Source: Tannerella sp.
GTDB lineage: Bacteria; Bacteroidota; Bacteroidia; Bacteroidales; Tannerellaceae
Reading direction: 5' to 3'
Length of the DNA stretch: 46,108 bases
NCBI RefSeq assembly: GCF_030528505.1
Contig: NZ_JAUMYS010000017.1
Coordinates: 1-46,108, forward strand
The translations under genes were made by a program, and so were the position numbers. How positions within the stretch are numbered: position 1 is the first letter of the stretch; each line of letters starts with the position of its first letter. Of this stretch, positions 24,616 to 33,597 are shown one piece after another. The notes beneath the pieces are model-generated. The model did not search any database. It worked only from the letters and a program-made list of their open reading frames with translations, and had not been told where the DNA came from.

Positions 24616-27600
24616 TTATTTAACGATGAACTTGTGAATGAACCGGTCATGGCCTTTTATGGCCGTGAAGGTGTAGATGCCTGCGGGCAACACGATGGTG
24701 CGTGTTGTATCATCGTGTTTTTCCTCCCAGACGTTTGCGATACGTCCTTCCATGCACACAATACTGCAACGGTATCCGTTCATCTGCTTGAGGTATAATT
24801 TCCCCTGATGATAATAAGCACGACGGTTTGCGTCATCCATCATCATATTACCTACTGTCGTTGACATCGGTTCCGTCGTGAACGTATAAAGCACTTCTTT
24901 CTTTTTACCGCTTTCTTTTATTGCTACCAGTTTGACGGCATAGGCCGTCTCCGGTTCCAATTCGTTGAAAGAGATGGTAATCATCTTCGGCGTGCTGTTG
25001 TAAGAACCGTTCCTCAGTTCGGAGGTAATCTTTCCTTCTGCATCTGTGATATACTTCCGAACAAGTGCTTGTTGGTTTCCGACATATTTATACAGAGACA
25101 GTTCGTAGGCCGTAGCTTCGTCAATTTGTTCAAAAATAAGCTTTATGTCGGTTCCCGAAACTTCGAGCTTGGGAAGGACAGAGATCGTTACCCACTCTTT
25201 TACCGTGAGCTCACATGTCGCCTTCTTGTCGCCCGATATCGTAGAAACTGTGATAACCGTTTTTCCTGCGTTAAGAGCATGCACTACGCCTTCGGAAGTG
25301 ACAGAGGCGACATATTCGTCCGAGCTGCTCCATACGAGGCCTTTCTCTGTTGCATTGGCCGGACTGACTGTTGCCCTAAGGGTAAATGTTTCTCTGACCT
25401 TCATTTCCGCTTCCTGATGACTCAGTTGCACCCCCGATACATCGATGTATCGGACGGTAATGAGGCAGGAGTCTTTGATGCCGGTCGCCACAGAGGTGAC
25501 ATATATCTTCGCTTCTCCTTTCTTCAGGGCACTGACTAATCCTTGTTGATTGACGAGGGCAACCGCATTGTCGGACGACGTCCATTGAAGTGTCTGATCA
25601 ATAGCGTCCCCGGGTTGAATGACTGCTTTCAATTGTAACGTCTTCCCTTCCTCAACTTCCGCATTATTCATGTTCAGTGAAATTTTTTCGATCTTTTTGA
25701 TAACGGTTACGAGACATGTTTGATTTAATCCGTCCGTTACTGATGCCGATATCTCAGCTGTTCCCGTTTTGAGCGGAGTAATGATTCCGGTATGTTTGTC
25801 TACACGGGCTACCGATTCGTCGGACGAATGCCAGACGATTTCCGGATAAGTAGGATTCGCGGGCTCCAATGTCGCTTTCAGCCCGTCGTAGGTAGTACCG
25901 GATTTTGCCTCTAACGTAAGCTCTGTTTGATTTAGCGAAATCGATGTTACGGGGACAGTGGCTTTATCGACAACAATAATCACGCATGTATCAGCTATAC
26001 CTCCGTATTCGGGTGTCGCAATGACATTCGACTCACCTCTTCTGACGAAAGAGACGACCCCATCAGACGAAACGCGAACAGGACTCATCTTGGTAGATTT
26101 CCAAACGACGTCTTTAAAGGTTGCATTATCCGGATAAATGTTGTATTTTAATTGGTAAGTTGTTTCGGCTACCTGACGAACCGTATCGCGATTAAGTACG
26201 ATACGTTCTACCGGAATCCCTACGCTGACTTTACACTCTGTCTTTACTGTAGATCCGTCATCCGGCTGTATCGTAATGGTCGCTTTTCCATGCTTGTTGC
26301 CAGCTGTGATTTTACCACTTGCGTCTACTGTAACGACTTCGGGATCATCGGAGGTATACACGAATGGAGTCTTGATAGTGTCCGGACTGACTTTGAGTTT
26401 GATCTGCGCCGTCCCTCCGGGAGATAAGGCAATCGCTGTCGTTTCAGGTTTGATCCAGTCATATAAAGGTCTGCAAGTAACTTTACACTCGGCCGAGAAA
26501 TGACCTTCTACCGTGGTGGCAATTATCGTTGCTTCTCCTGCTTTTACGGCTTTTACTGTACCTTGAGCGTTAACTGTTGCGATTGCTTCATCGGAACTTT
26601 TCCATGTCACTTTCGGGTTGGTGGGACGTGCGGGAGTCAGTACAGGTTTTAGCTGTTGGCTTGTTCTGAACCCTTTCGGATTAGAATTCAACACCAGCGT
26701 TTCTTGTAACGAGATCCCTTTTAAATCGGCACGTACGGTGATATTGCACGAGGCTGAGAGAGCATTGTCCGGGGTAAAGACTTTGATCACAGCTTTTCCG
26801 TCTTTAAGGGCTGTTACTTTTCCGGTTTTGTTGACATGGGCTACGGCTCCATTATCCGATTCCCAGATGAGTCCGGTAATAGAGACATCTGCTGGTTCGT
26901 GTTTGACCTCAAGCTGATAGCTGCTGTCGCGTTGAATCGTTTTTTCTGCTTCGGGGAACGACAATGAGGTTAAAGAGGCCGCAACTTCTACCGTAATCGC
27001 GCACGAGTCTTTTAAATTTCCTGCCGTCGCTACAATCATGGTCTTTCCTTTTCCTTTTGCGGTAACGAGTCCGTTTTCTACCGTTGCAACGGTGTTGTCT
27101 CTGCTCTCCCACACAACGGGATCGGAGCCGGATGCTGTTAATTGCAGCGTCTCATCCGGGGCCAGCGTCGCACTATGTTTGTCAAGATAGAAGGCACTGC
27201 TTTCTATTGTAATGTGAAGGTTTTTTGTGACGATCTTCCCGTTCGAGTCGAAATTAACCGTGACGATGGCATCACCTGTTTTGTTCGGGGCAAAGGTCAG
27301 CGCCAGCTTATCACCGAAAATGGAGGCCGTGACTAACGATGGGTCGGATACGGATTTTACCGATTTATAAATGGCTTCGTCTAAATTATCGGCATCGGTC
27401 GCCATACCTTTGAGTGAGAGCACAAGCGGGTCGCTGTTTATGCCTTTCTTGACCGGTGTAAATTCGCTTACGACTGGAGAGGCGACATCGGGGAAAATAT
27501 GCATGGCCGGGAACCAATATGCACGCTCCTGTTTGTATTTCCCGAGTTCGGTGCCTGTTTTGGCGTCAACGATGTATTGCCAATAGTTGACCGAGCCGAA

Positions 27601-28680
27601 TTCTTCAAAAACAGACAAGTATAATTTTTCGTCCGGCCCCACACGAAACCCTGCTCCCGTATATAATTTACGTCCTTTTTCGGGAATTTCGTATAAGGGG
27701 TTGTCGAGAGAAGCCGGATTGCCAATTTCGTAACGCCATATTTTACCGCCGGAAAAGAACCCTGCTCCGGTAGTGAAATATAAAGTGTTTTCCTGTATGC
27801 TGGCACAAAGCACGCCGGCAGTCCAGGCATACCATGAGTCGGGTATGGCTAAATCGTTCGGCAGGTTTACGATTTCTTCGTCTAATGTTTCTGGGTCGAT
27901 GCGTAGCAGCTTCTTGCCTGCTCCGACCCAAACCATACCATCTTTACTTTGGGTAAGTGTACTGTAATTTCCGGGTATGGTTTTGATGATTTGATGCGTT
28001 TTGGGATCGATAACGAAGACCCCTTTTGCCTGACGGATAGCAAATACATACGTTTTGGTACGCACCATCAAGCCGATTTGTCCGTTATAAAGGCCGCCTG
28101 TATTGTTGCTTCCTTCGATGATGTTCTTTAATTGAAGATTCTTACTATCGAAGACATAAATACCCCCCGAAGTACCCACATAGCCTATCGAATCATTGAC
28201 TCCCAGAAATGCGCGTCCGTCCCCTCCGCCGATTTCCTCGAGGACGAGCTTTGATTTCAATGTCTTGGCATCAGCAACAACCAGGCGTCCGCCAGTACGC
28301 GTATCACCGGGGTCTTTCGCTTGTTTTGACATGATAAACAGATTCTCTCCGAAGATTGTACCGTATTGAGAGGTGCATCCGAAGGTTTTTCCCGGATTCT
28401 CCCGCTGATAAACGCGATATACGAAGTCGTGGCTCCCTGCTTTCATGAAATTCATCGTGCTGTTATTATGTCCGAACCAGTCTTCGTTGAGGATAAATAC
28501 GCCTTGGGTATAATCTACTGGTTGGCTCTGGTCATTTCGTAACGAAATCTCATTGTTTTCGAAAGCAGGAAGATTGATCTTCTTTTGTTCGATAGGATTC
28601 AATGCCTGTTGCCTCGTTCTCTGAGCTTGCATGGAGAACAGACAGGAAGCCAATAAAATAATAGAATAAATTTTTTTCAT
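24616..28680 (-). CDS. T9SS-secreted beta-propeller with eight Big_2 Ig-like domains
   Basis: A 1354-residue surface protein. Order: Sec signal peptide (1-20), DUF5074/YncE-like propeller related to BtuG (about 55-400; TQGVFILNEDWFGHNNSTMN, DSWYAWTAGVLCAS), a cadherin-like module (about 418-495), eight tandem Big_2 bacterial Ig-like domains of about 84 residues (about 496-1164; repeated pattern WxSSDxxVAxVxxxGxVxAxxxGxAxI), one fibronectin-III-like domain (about 1165-1272), and a T9SS type A sorting tail (last ~80, LPAGIYTFTAIKGHDRFIHKFIVK). The Ig array could be a stalk that holds the propeller away from the cell. It is the second gene of the riboswitch operon, 18 bases after the first and 67 bases before btuB. 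Confidence 0.88.
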   Translation of the reverse strand: MKKIYSIILLASCLFSMQAQRTRQQALNPIEQKKINLPAFENNEISLRNDQSQPVDYTQGVFILNEDWFGHNNSTMNFMKAGSHDFVYRVYQRENPGKTFGCTSQYGTIFGENLFIMSKQAKDPGDTRTGGRLVVADAKTLKSKLVLEEIGGGDGRAFLGVNDSIGYVGTSGGIYVFDSKNLQLKNIIEGSNNTGGLYNGQIGLMVRTKTYVFAIRQAKGVFVIDPKTHQIIKTIPGNYSTLTQSKDGMVWVGAGKKLLRIDPETLDEEIVNLPNDLAIPDSWYAWTAGVLCASIQENTLYFTTGAGFFSGGKIWRYEIGNPASLDNPLYEIPEKGRKLYTGAGFRVGPDEKLYLSVFEEFGSVNYWQYIVDAKTGTELGKYKQERAYWFPAMHIFPDVASPVVSEFTPVKKGINSDPLVLSLKGMATDADNLDEAIYKSVKSVSDPSLVTASIFGDKLALTFAPNKTGDAIVTVNFDSNGKIVTKNLHITIESSAFYLDKHSATLAPDETLQLTASGSDPVVWESRDNTVATVENGLVTAKGKGKTMIVATAGNLKDSCAITVEVAASLTSLSFPEAEKTIQRDSSYQLEVKHEPADVSITGLIWESDNGAVAHVNKTGKVTALKDGKAVIKVFTPDNALSASCNITVRADLKGISLQETLVLNSNPKGFRTSQQLKPVLTPARPTNPKVTWKSSDEAIATVNAQGTVKAVKAGEATIIATTVEGHFSAECKVTCRPLYDWIKPETTAIALSPGGTAQIKLKVSPDTIKTPFVYTSDDPEVVTVDASGKITAGNKHGKATITIQPDDGSTVKTECKVSVGIPVERIVLNRDTVRQVAETTYQLKYNIYPDNATFKDVVWKSTKMSPVRVSSDGVVSFVRRGESNVIATPEYGGIADTCVIIVVDKATVPVTSISLNQTELTLEAKSGTTYDGLKATLEPANPTYPEIVWHSSDESVARVDKHTGIITPLKTGTAEISASVTDGLNQTCLVTVIKKIEKISLNMNNAEVEEGKTLQLKAVIQPGDAIDQTLQWTSSDNAVALVNQQGLVSALKKGEAKIYVTSVATGIKDSCLITVRYIDVSGVQLSHQEAEMKVRETFTLRATVSPANATEKGLVWSSSDEYVASVTSEGVVHALNAGKTVITVSTISGDKKATCELTVKEWVTISVLPKLEVSGTDIKLIFEQIDEATAYELSLYKYVGNQQALVRKYITDAEGKITSELRNGSYNSTPKMITISFNELEPETAYAVKLVAIKESGKKKEVLYTFTTEPMSTTVGNMMMDDANRRAYYHQGKLYLKQMNGYRCSIVCMEGRIANVWEEKHDDTTRTIVLPAGIYTFTAIKGHDRFIHKFIVK
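25189..27195 (-). repeat. eight Big_2 protein-level repeats
   Basis: The coding sequence here encodes eight Ig-like domains of about 84 residues each (about 250 bases). They are diverged from each other at protein level and are not near-identical at DNA level. Confidence 0.7.
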
Positions 28681-28698
28681 CTGTAGAAGTGTTTTAGA

Positions 28699-31116
28699 TT
28701 AGTGTATAATGAATTTGCGAGTAAGAGTGTGTTTCTGCCCGACGATATGCAATAGGTATACGCCTGCCGGCAGATCGAGTACGTGATATTCGATCGGATT
28801 CCCGATCTCGAATTGATGTATCAAGACTCCGCTTATGGAGTAGAGCGAGCAAGTATGACGTGCCATGCCGATGAGTCGTAAGTTGTTTCCGGAAATGAAT
28901 ACTTCGCCGTCGGATATCTCCAGCATATTGCTTGTCGGGGTTGTCAATTCTAACGGTGCGTACGCTGAGATAAGCTGATCTGCTGCATTGAGTGCATACA
29001 TTTTTATCACATATTTTGACGAGTGCTTCAGCCCTTTTACGGTAAACGACAAGTCGTCGATAGCGCTTCCACGACGTGGCTCTATCGGTGTTCCGTCTGC
29101 ATTGACACGGAACGAACCGAATAATACTTCTTTGTTGGCTTTAAGTAGATATACCTCTATCTTATAGAATACGGCTGACGCTGTTTTCTCGAACGTGAGC
29201 GTTACGGTCGTATCGTTGACAAACGTTGATTGCGGCTGCTTTCCCTGTCCGGCTACCGTGATGTTGCAGGATGCCGTAAACCCTCCTTCTTCTGTTTCTA
29301 CCGTAATTTTAGCTGTGCCCGGCCCTATGGCGGTGACAACTCCCTGTTCATTGACAGAGGCTATGGTTTTATTCGACGAACGCCATGTTACGTTTTTGTT
29401 CTTGGCTTCGGACGGCGTGATCGTTGCCGTCAGCTTCTGCGTTTGCCCTTGGCCCAATGTCAGTTCGGTTTCATTTAATGCTACTCCTGTTACAGCCAAC
29501 GGCTCGGTTTTCGTTACGGTCAATTTGCAGGAGGCCATGAATCCACCCTCATCCGTTTCTACCACAATATTGACCCTGCCCGGCATGATTGCCGTGACGA
29601 GTCCTTGATCGTTGACGGAAGCGATCGCTTTGCTTGAAGAACGCCATGTTACGTTTTTGTTCTTGGCTTCGGGCGGCGTGACAGTTGCTGTCAATTTCTT
29701 CGTTTGTCCTTGGGATAATATTAGTTCAGTCTCATCTAATGTCACTCCCGTTACGGCGAACGGGTCCGTTACAGTCACTTCACAGATGGCGGTAAATCCT
29801 CCGTCGTCTGTTTTAACTGTGATCTTCGTTTGGCCCTTGTCTACGGCAGTAACGAGCCCTTGTTCGTTGACGGTGGCTACCTTTTGTTCCGACGAATGCC
29901 ATGTAATGCCTTTATTGTCGGCTTCAGACGGGAGTACTGTGGCTGTCAGTTTCTTTTTGTCTCCTTTCTCTAATGTCAGGGAGTTAACATCTAACGAAAC
30001 GCTTTTTACCGGTACAGGGGCTTGGGTTACTTTGACTTCGCAAGTGGCTGTAAATCCTCCGTCGTCCGTTTTTACGGTAATCTTAGCTTTACCCGGTGCT
30101 ACAGCCGTCACGAGTCCCTGATTGTTGACGGTTGCTACCGTTTGTTCGGACGATTCCCATGTCACCGTTTGAATGTCGGCATCGGTTGGGGTAATCGTAT
30201 AGGTTAACCGGTATGTGTTGGGGATATGTATCGTTATCGCTGATTGACTGAGTGCTACTCCGTTGACTGGCTTGGCATTGGGATCGACGGCTGCCGTAAA
30301 AGAATCGCCTAATTCGGCCCCTGTCCAAACAGTCATATCTCTCAGATAACTCCATCCGTCCCAACTGCCGTCCACTAATTGTCTGCTGGAAGCTCCCAAG
30401 CCTGAGTAGGTGAAATCGTCGGTTTGCGAGTCGCGTACCCAATAACTCCAGTAACCCTCGTACCATCCAGCATCCCAATGTGTGCCCAGTGAACATTTCC
30501 AATAATCGTAATCGTATGCCGGATAACCGTAAAGATGGGCATTAAACGGATGGTCGATGACACCTGTCTGATAGCCGTCTGCTAAAGCTCTGCGCACATC
30601 TTCTTCCGGTGTAGCGGGATGCCCTGTTTGTGTGGGCATCTTGTACGGTGGCTGAAATTTAAAGCTGACACGAGGGTCCGTCTTTGCTCCTTCCAGATCG
30701 TAAGAGATGGAACCCACAGGACAATTATATCCTAACCCATTGATTGTCGATCCCATCGGGCCGGTGTGTTGTCGCAGAAAGATCAGCCTTGGATCAGCCT
30801 CGGCAATAGCGGAAATCATATCCAATCCGGATGCATTGCCATTCCATCTGTATCCCCATACGATGGCATCGGGATCATTGCCGTCATGCCATTCGATGAC
30901 CAAAGCTGCACGGTTTTGGCCTTTTCCTACCCAATACTTGATGTCGTCGAAGGTAAAACTCTGGTCTGCCCTTAACGAGAGCGGTTGATCGATCTCCTTA
31001 TCCGACAGAGGGACGGGATGAACCTGCCCCTGCACTAAGCGTTGCTGAGCGGACGCTTGTCCAATAAACAGTGCGATTGCACAACATAAATGCAAAAATC
31101 TTTTCATATGCTTCAA
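28699..31116 (-). CDS. T9SS-secreted multi-domain surface protein, first gene of the B12 operon
   Basis: An 805-residue surface protein. Signal peptide 1-24 (ends ASAQ). Residues about 48-275 form a domain I cannot name: FTFDDIKYWVGKGQNRAAL, IEWHDGNDPDAIVWGYRW, FLRQHTGPMGSTINGLGYN, GTHWDAGWYEGYWSYWVRDS. It is rich in Trp and Tyr, which suits ligand binding. Four Big_2 domains follow (about 282-365, 369-450, 453-535, 540-622), then a fibronectin-III-like segment (about 630-730) and a T9SS type A sorting tail ending LPAGVYLLHIVGQKHTLTRKFIIH. It is the closest gene to the cobalamin riboswitch (about 200 bases), so it is directly tied to B12 status. Binding of corrinoid by the N-terminal domain is a guess from context. 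Confidence 0.85.
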   Translation of the reverse strand: MKHMKRFLHLCCAIALFIGQASAQQRLVQGQVHPVPLSDKEIDQPLSLRADQSFTFDDIKYWVGKGQNRAALVIEWHDGNDPDAIVWGYRWNGNASGLDMISAIAEADPRLIFLRQHTGPMGSTINGLGYNCPVGSISYDLEGAKTDPRVSFKFQPPYKMPTQTGHPATPEEDVRRALADGYQTGVIDHPFNAHLYGYPAYDYDYWKCSLGTHWDAGWYEGYWSYWVRDSQTDDFTYSGLGASSRQLVDGSWDGWSYLRDMTVWTGAELGDSFTAAVDPNAKPVNGVALSQSAITIHIPNTYRLTYTITPTDADIQTVTWESSEQTVATVNNQGLVTAVAPGKAKITVKTDDGGFTATCEVKVTQAPVPVKSVSLDVNSLTLEKGDKKKLTATVLPSEADNKGITWHSSEQKVATVNEQGLVTAVDKGQTKITVKTDDGGFTAICEVTVTDPFAVTGVTLDETELILSQGQTKKLTATVTPPEAKNKNVTWRSSSKAIASVNDQGLVTAIMPGRVNIVVETDEGGFMASCKLTVTKTEPLAVTGVALNETELTLGQGQTQKLTATITPSEAKNKNVTWRSSNKTIASVNEQGVVTAIGPGTAKITVETEEGGFTASCNITVAGQGKQPQSTFVNDTTVTLTFEKTASAVFYKIEVYLLKANKEVLFGSFRVNADGTPIEPRRGSAIDDLSFTVKGLKHSSKYVIKMYALNAADQLISAYAPLELTTPTSNMLEISDGEVFISGNNLRLIGMARHTCSLYSISGVLIHQFEIGNPIEYHVLDLPAGVYLLHIVGQKHTLTRKFIIH
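29251..30273 (-). repeat. four tandem Big_2 repeats with near-identical DNA tracts
   Basis: Four Ig-like repeats of about 250-261 bases. The tract beginning gaacgccatgttacg at 29378 recurs at 29639, exactly 261 bases away, and stays identical for over 30 bases. This indicates recent duplication or gene conversion of the last two units. Confidence 0.75.
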
Positions 31117-31172
31117 TTTTAGATATTAAGTATAAGCTTTATATGATATTAGGTACGTTTATGTGTATGCTT

Positions 31173-31226
31173 CCTGTCAAGAAGAGGAGTCTGTCTTCCT
31201 GACGGGTTGTAAACAAACCGTTTACA
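31173..31226 (-). promoter_or_regulatory. two adjacent stem-loops in the leader between riboswitch and first gene
   Basis: On the minus strand TGTAAAC pairs perfectly with GTTTACA around a 5-base loop (31208-31226). One base later CCCGTCAGGAAGA pairs with TCTTCTTGACAGG around an 8-base loop (31173-31206; one C-A mismatch, one G-U pair). No U-run follows, so neither looks like a simple intrinsic terminator. Confidence 0.45.
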
Positions 31227-31316
31227 CGATACGATAAACGCTAAAAACAGCTCATCGCTTATTATCTATGTCTCCCGATTTCACTCCAAACCCCGGTGGA
31301 TGAAAACGCTAAGCGT

Positions 31317-31487
31317 ATGGCAGGTCTTCTGGCTTGCTCGGCTGTCGGACTCCTTCCCGTTCCCTGGAGAACAGTGGAAAAAGTATTGTCCGATACCTTT
31401 ATGTGAGCTTACAGCAGCGGGACTGCTCAGGATTTACACCTGATTCCCTATTAATCGCCATCTCCGAACGGACAGGCGAACCAATAC
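31317..31487 (-). ncRNA. cobalamin riboswitch
   Basis: Read on the minus strand, this leader shows the conserved cobalamin-riboswitch parts in order: TAGGGAATCAGGTGTAAATC (core and start of the B12 box), then CTGAGCAGTCCCGCTGCTGT, a variable arm, and finally GCCAGAAGACCTGCC closing the core. It lies between a promoter-like element (31492-31499) and the first gene of a six-gene B12-uptake operon about 200 bases downstream. Binding of adenosyl- or methyl-cobalamin would lower expression. A palindrome ACGCT-A-AGCGT at 31306-31316 lies just after the core and may be the regulatory hairpin that forms a kissing-loop contact. Confidence 0.93.
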
Positions 31488-31491
31488 GCTA

Positions 31492-31527
31492 CAAAAATAC
31501 ATCATTCTTATACATTAAAAACACAAA
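31492..31527 (-). promoter_or_regulatory. putative promoter of the B12-uptake operon
   Basis: The minus strand reads TATTTTTG at 31499-31492, an exact -7 match. A TTTG at 31527-31524 is 24 bases away, slightly long for a -33 element; a run of T's lies at the ideal distance. Transcription would start a few bases before the riboswitch. Confidence 0.5.
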
Positions 31528-31684
31528 TGCATCAAGAAAAGTTCATTGTGCTTTATATTATTTTTTTATGAAGTAGGTCTAATTTTATTTTTAACAGCTA
31601 ATTATTATTTATCTGGTTTATATTTTATCTCATAAAAAGTTGAAAAAGTCGGATTGCGGGTTTCTTTTGTTCAAAAAATACACA

Positions 31685-33532
31685 ATGAAAACATTACTCT
31701 TTTTATTTGTTTCCGTCTCTCTTTCATTCACTGCTGGAGCGCAGAAGATTGTGCGGGTTGAGCCACTGAGTTGGTGGGTGGGGATGCATACGCCACTTAC
31801 CCTGATGTTTTATGGGGAGGATTTGCGAGACTGTTCGATCGAGGTCGATCAGCAAGGGATGTCCGTACGCGAGGTGCGCAATGCCGAAAGCCCGAACTAT
31901 CTGTTTGCCGATATGGATATTGCTCCCGATGCACGGCCGGGCCAGTACACTTTGGTACTGCGTAGAGGCAAGAAGAAGCTTACTTATACATATAAGTTGG
32001 AGAGCCGCAGAGAGAAATCGGCCGAGCGAATGGGCTTCTCATCGGCCGATATGATTTATCTGCTCATGCCCGACCGCTTCGCAAACGGTGATCCGAAAAA
32101 CGATGCTACGGATGACACGGTCGAGAAGCCTGACCGGAACGATTATTATGGTCGTCACGGTGGTGATTTGCAGGGTATGATCGAGCGGCTTGACTACATC
32201 GCTTCTGTCGGTGCTACGGCTGTATGGTCTACTCCGCTGCTGCTCGACAACGAACCGAAGTCGTCGTATCACGGTTACGCCTGTGCCGATTATTACCGTA
32301 TCGATCCACGTTTGGGTGATAACGCGCTTTACCGGACGTTTGTCGCCGAGTGTCACCGGCTGGGCTTGAAGGTGATTATGGACGTGGTGACGAACCACTG
32401 CGGGGCCGCACATGGGTGGATGCGTGACTTGCCCTATCAAGACTGGGTGCATCAGTTTGATCGCTATACTTCGTCTAACCATCTATCTTCCGCGAATATG
32501 GATCCGAATGCGTCGACGCGTGACCGGATGGTGCACGAGAGCGGATGGTTCGACACAAGCATGCCGGACATGAATCTGAATCATCCCGACTTGCTTCAAT
32601 ATTTCAAGCAATGGGCTGTCTGGTGGATGGAATATGCCGATTTGGACGGTCTGCGTGTCGATACGTATTTCTACAACGAGAAAGAGCCGATGGCCGAATG
32701 GTGTAAAGCCCTCCGAGCCGAATATCCGGCTGTGAATATCGTCGGGGAATGCTGGACAAGTTCGTCGGCTCAACTTGCCTACTGGGAAGGGGGCACAAAG
32801 AATAAAGACGGTTTTTGCTCTTATCTACCTTCTGTAATGGATTTCCCGCTCCAAAGTGTGTTGTGCAAGGCTCTGGCAGACGATTATACGGGCTGGGACA
32901 GCGGAATGAAACTCATTTATCGCTCGCTCTCGCACGATTTTCTGTTTGATGATCCGCGTCGCCTGCTGATTATGGCGGCTAATCATGACACCGAGCGTGT
33001 GGCCGATGAAATCGGTAAGAATCCTGAGAAGGCAAAACTTGTCGCTACGTTACTGGCCACTTTACGCGGAGTACCGCAGATTTTTAGTGGCGATGAGCTG
33101 ATGTTTGCATCGAAAGACCTTACGCAGGGGCACGGCGGCCTGCGGGTCGATTTCCCGGGAGGATGGCCGGGTGATACGCTAAACCTTTTCGATGTTTCGC
33201 AACGTTCTCCGGTGCAGCAAGATGTATTCGAGCATTACAGCCGGCTTTTTAACTGGCGCAAGACGGAGAGCGTTATTCATCATGGACAAACGATGCATTT
33301 CGCTGTCGAGGGAAATATGTATGCCTATTTCCGCTACGATGATGACGGGGCAGTGTTTGTCTGCGTAAATGCTTCGAACGAGCCACATACCCTTGACTGG
33401 CCGCGCTATCATGAAGTGTTGCGGCATTATCGTCCGGTAGGAAAAGATGTGCTGTCAGGTGAGGATATTACGGTCGGCCATCCGCTACATCTTAAACCGC
33501 TAAGTTCGCTGATCGTGAAGTTTTTGCGGTAA
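31685..33532 (+). CDS. SusA-like neopullulanase / cyclomaltodextrinase (GH13)
   Basis: A 615-residue secreted GH13 enzyme that cleaves maltodextrin, pullulan or cyclodextrin, comparable in length to B. thetaiotaomicron SusA. Signal peptide MKTLLFLFVSVSLSFTAGAQ starts at the ATG at 31685; an upstream TTG extension was rejected for that reason. An N-terminal Ig-like cyclomaltodextrinase domain (about 22-110; EPLSWWVGMHTPLTLMFYG) precedes the TIM barrel. Region I is DVVTNHCG, the nucleophile Asp is in GLRVDTYFY, the acid Glu is in IVGECW, and NHDTERV holds the third carboxylate. A C-terminal beta domain follows. No SusC/SusD pair is next to it, and it is divergent from the B12 operon. Confidence 0.92.
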   Translation: MKTLLFLFVSVSLSFTAGAQKIVRVEPLSWWVGMHTPLTLMFYGEDLRDCSIEVDQQGMSVREVRNAESPNYLFADMDIAPDARPGQYTLVLRRGKKKLTYTYKLESRREKSAERMGFSSADMIYLLMPDRFANGDPKNDATDDTVEKPDRNDYYGRHGGDLQGMIERLDYIASVGATAVWSTPLLLDNEPKSSYHGYACADYYRIDPRLGDNALYRTFVAECHRLGLKVIMDVVTNHCGAAHGWMRDLPYQDWVHQFDRYTSSNHLSSANMDPNASTRDRMVHESGWFDTSMPDMNLNHPDLLQYFKQWAVWWMEYADLDGLRVDTYFYNEKEPMAEWCKALRAEYPAVNIVGECWTSSSAQLAYWEGGTKNKDGFCSYLPSVMDFPLQSVLCKALADDYTGWDSGMKLIYRSLSHDFLFDDPRRLLIMAANHDTERVADEIGKNPEKAKLVATLLATLRGVPQIFSGDELMFASKDLTQGHGGLRVDFPGGWPGDTLNLFDVSQRSPVQQDVFEHYSRLFNWRKTESVIHHGQTMHFAVEGNMYAYFRYDDDGAVFVCVNASNEPHTLDWPRYHEVLRHYRPVGKDVLSGEDITVGHPLHLKPLSSLIVKFLR

Positions 33533-33565
33533 AAATCTCTGAATCTTTGACTTTTATCGAAGAGG

Positions 33566-33597
33566 TTGTTTTTATTCGGATAAAAATCGTATTTTTG
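33566..33597 (+). promoter_or_regulatory. promoter of the SnoaL-like lipoprotein gene
   Basis: TTG at 33566-33568 and TATTTTTG at 33590-33597 with a 21-base spacer match Bacteroidota -33/-7 elements. They lie about 100 bases before the ATG at 33694, showing that this gene need not depend on the amylase promoter. Confidence 0.5.

Noticed and set aside
24549..24650. In-frame upstream extension of btuB
   Set aside because: It overlaps the end of the 1354-residue gene and moves the signal peptide away from the N-terminus.
25189..30273. Regular repeats that could suggest CRISPR or satellite DNA
   Set aside because: They are in-frame Ig-like protein domains of about 84 residues, with no short palindromic repeat-spacer structure.
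31317..31487. Riboswitch assigned to the amylase gene on the plus strand
   Set aside because: The conserved core reads correctly only on the minus strand, so it controls the B12 operon, not the amylase.
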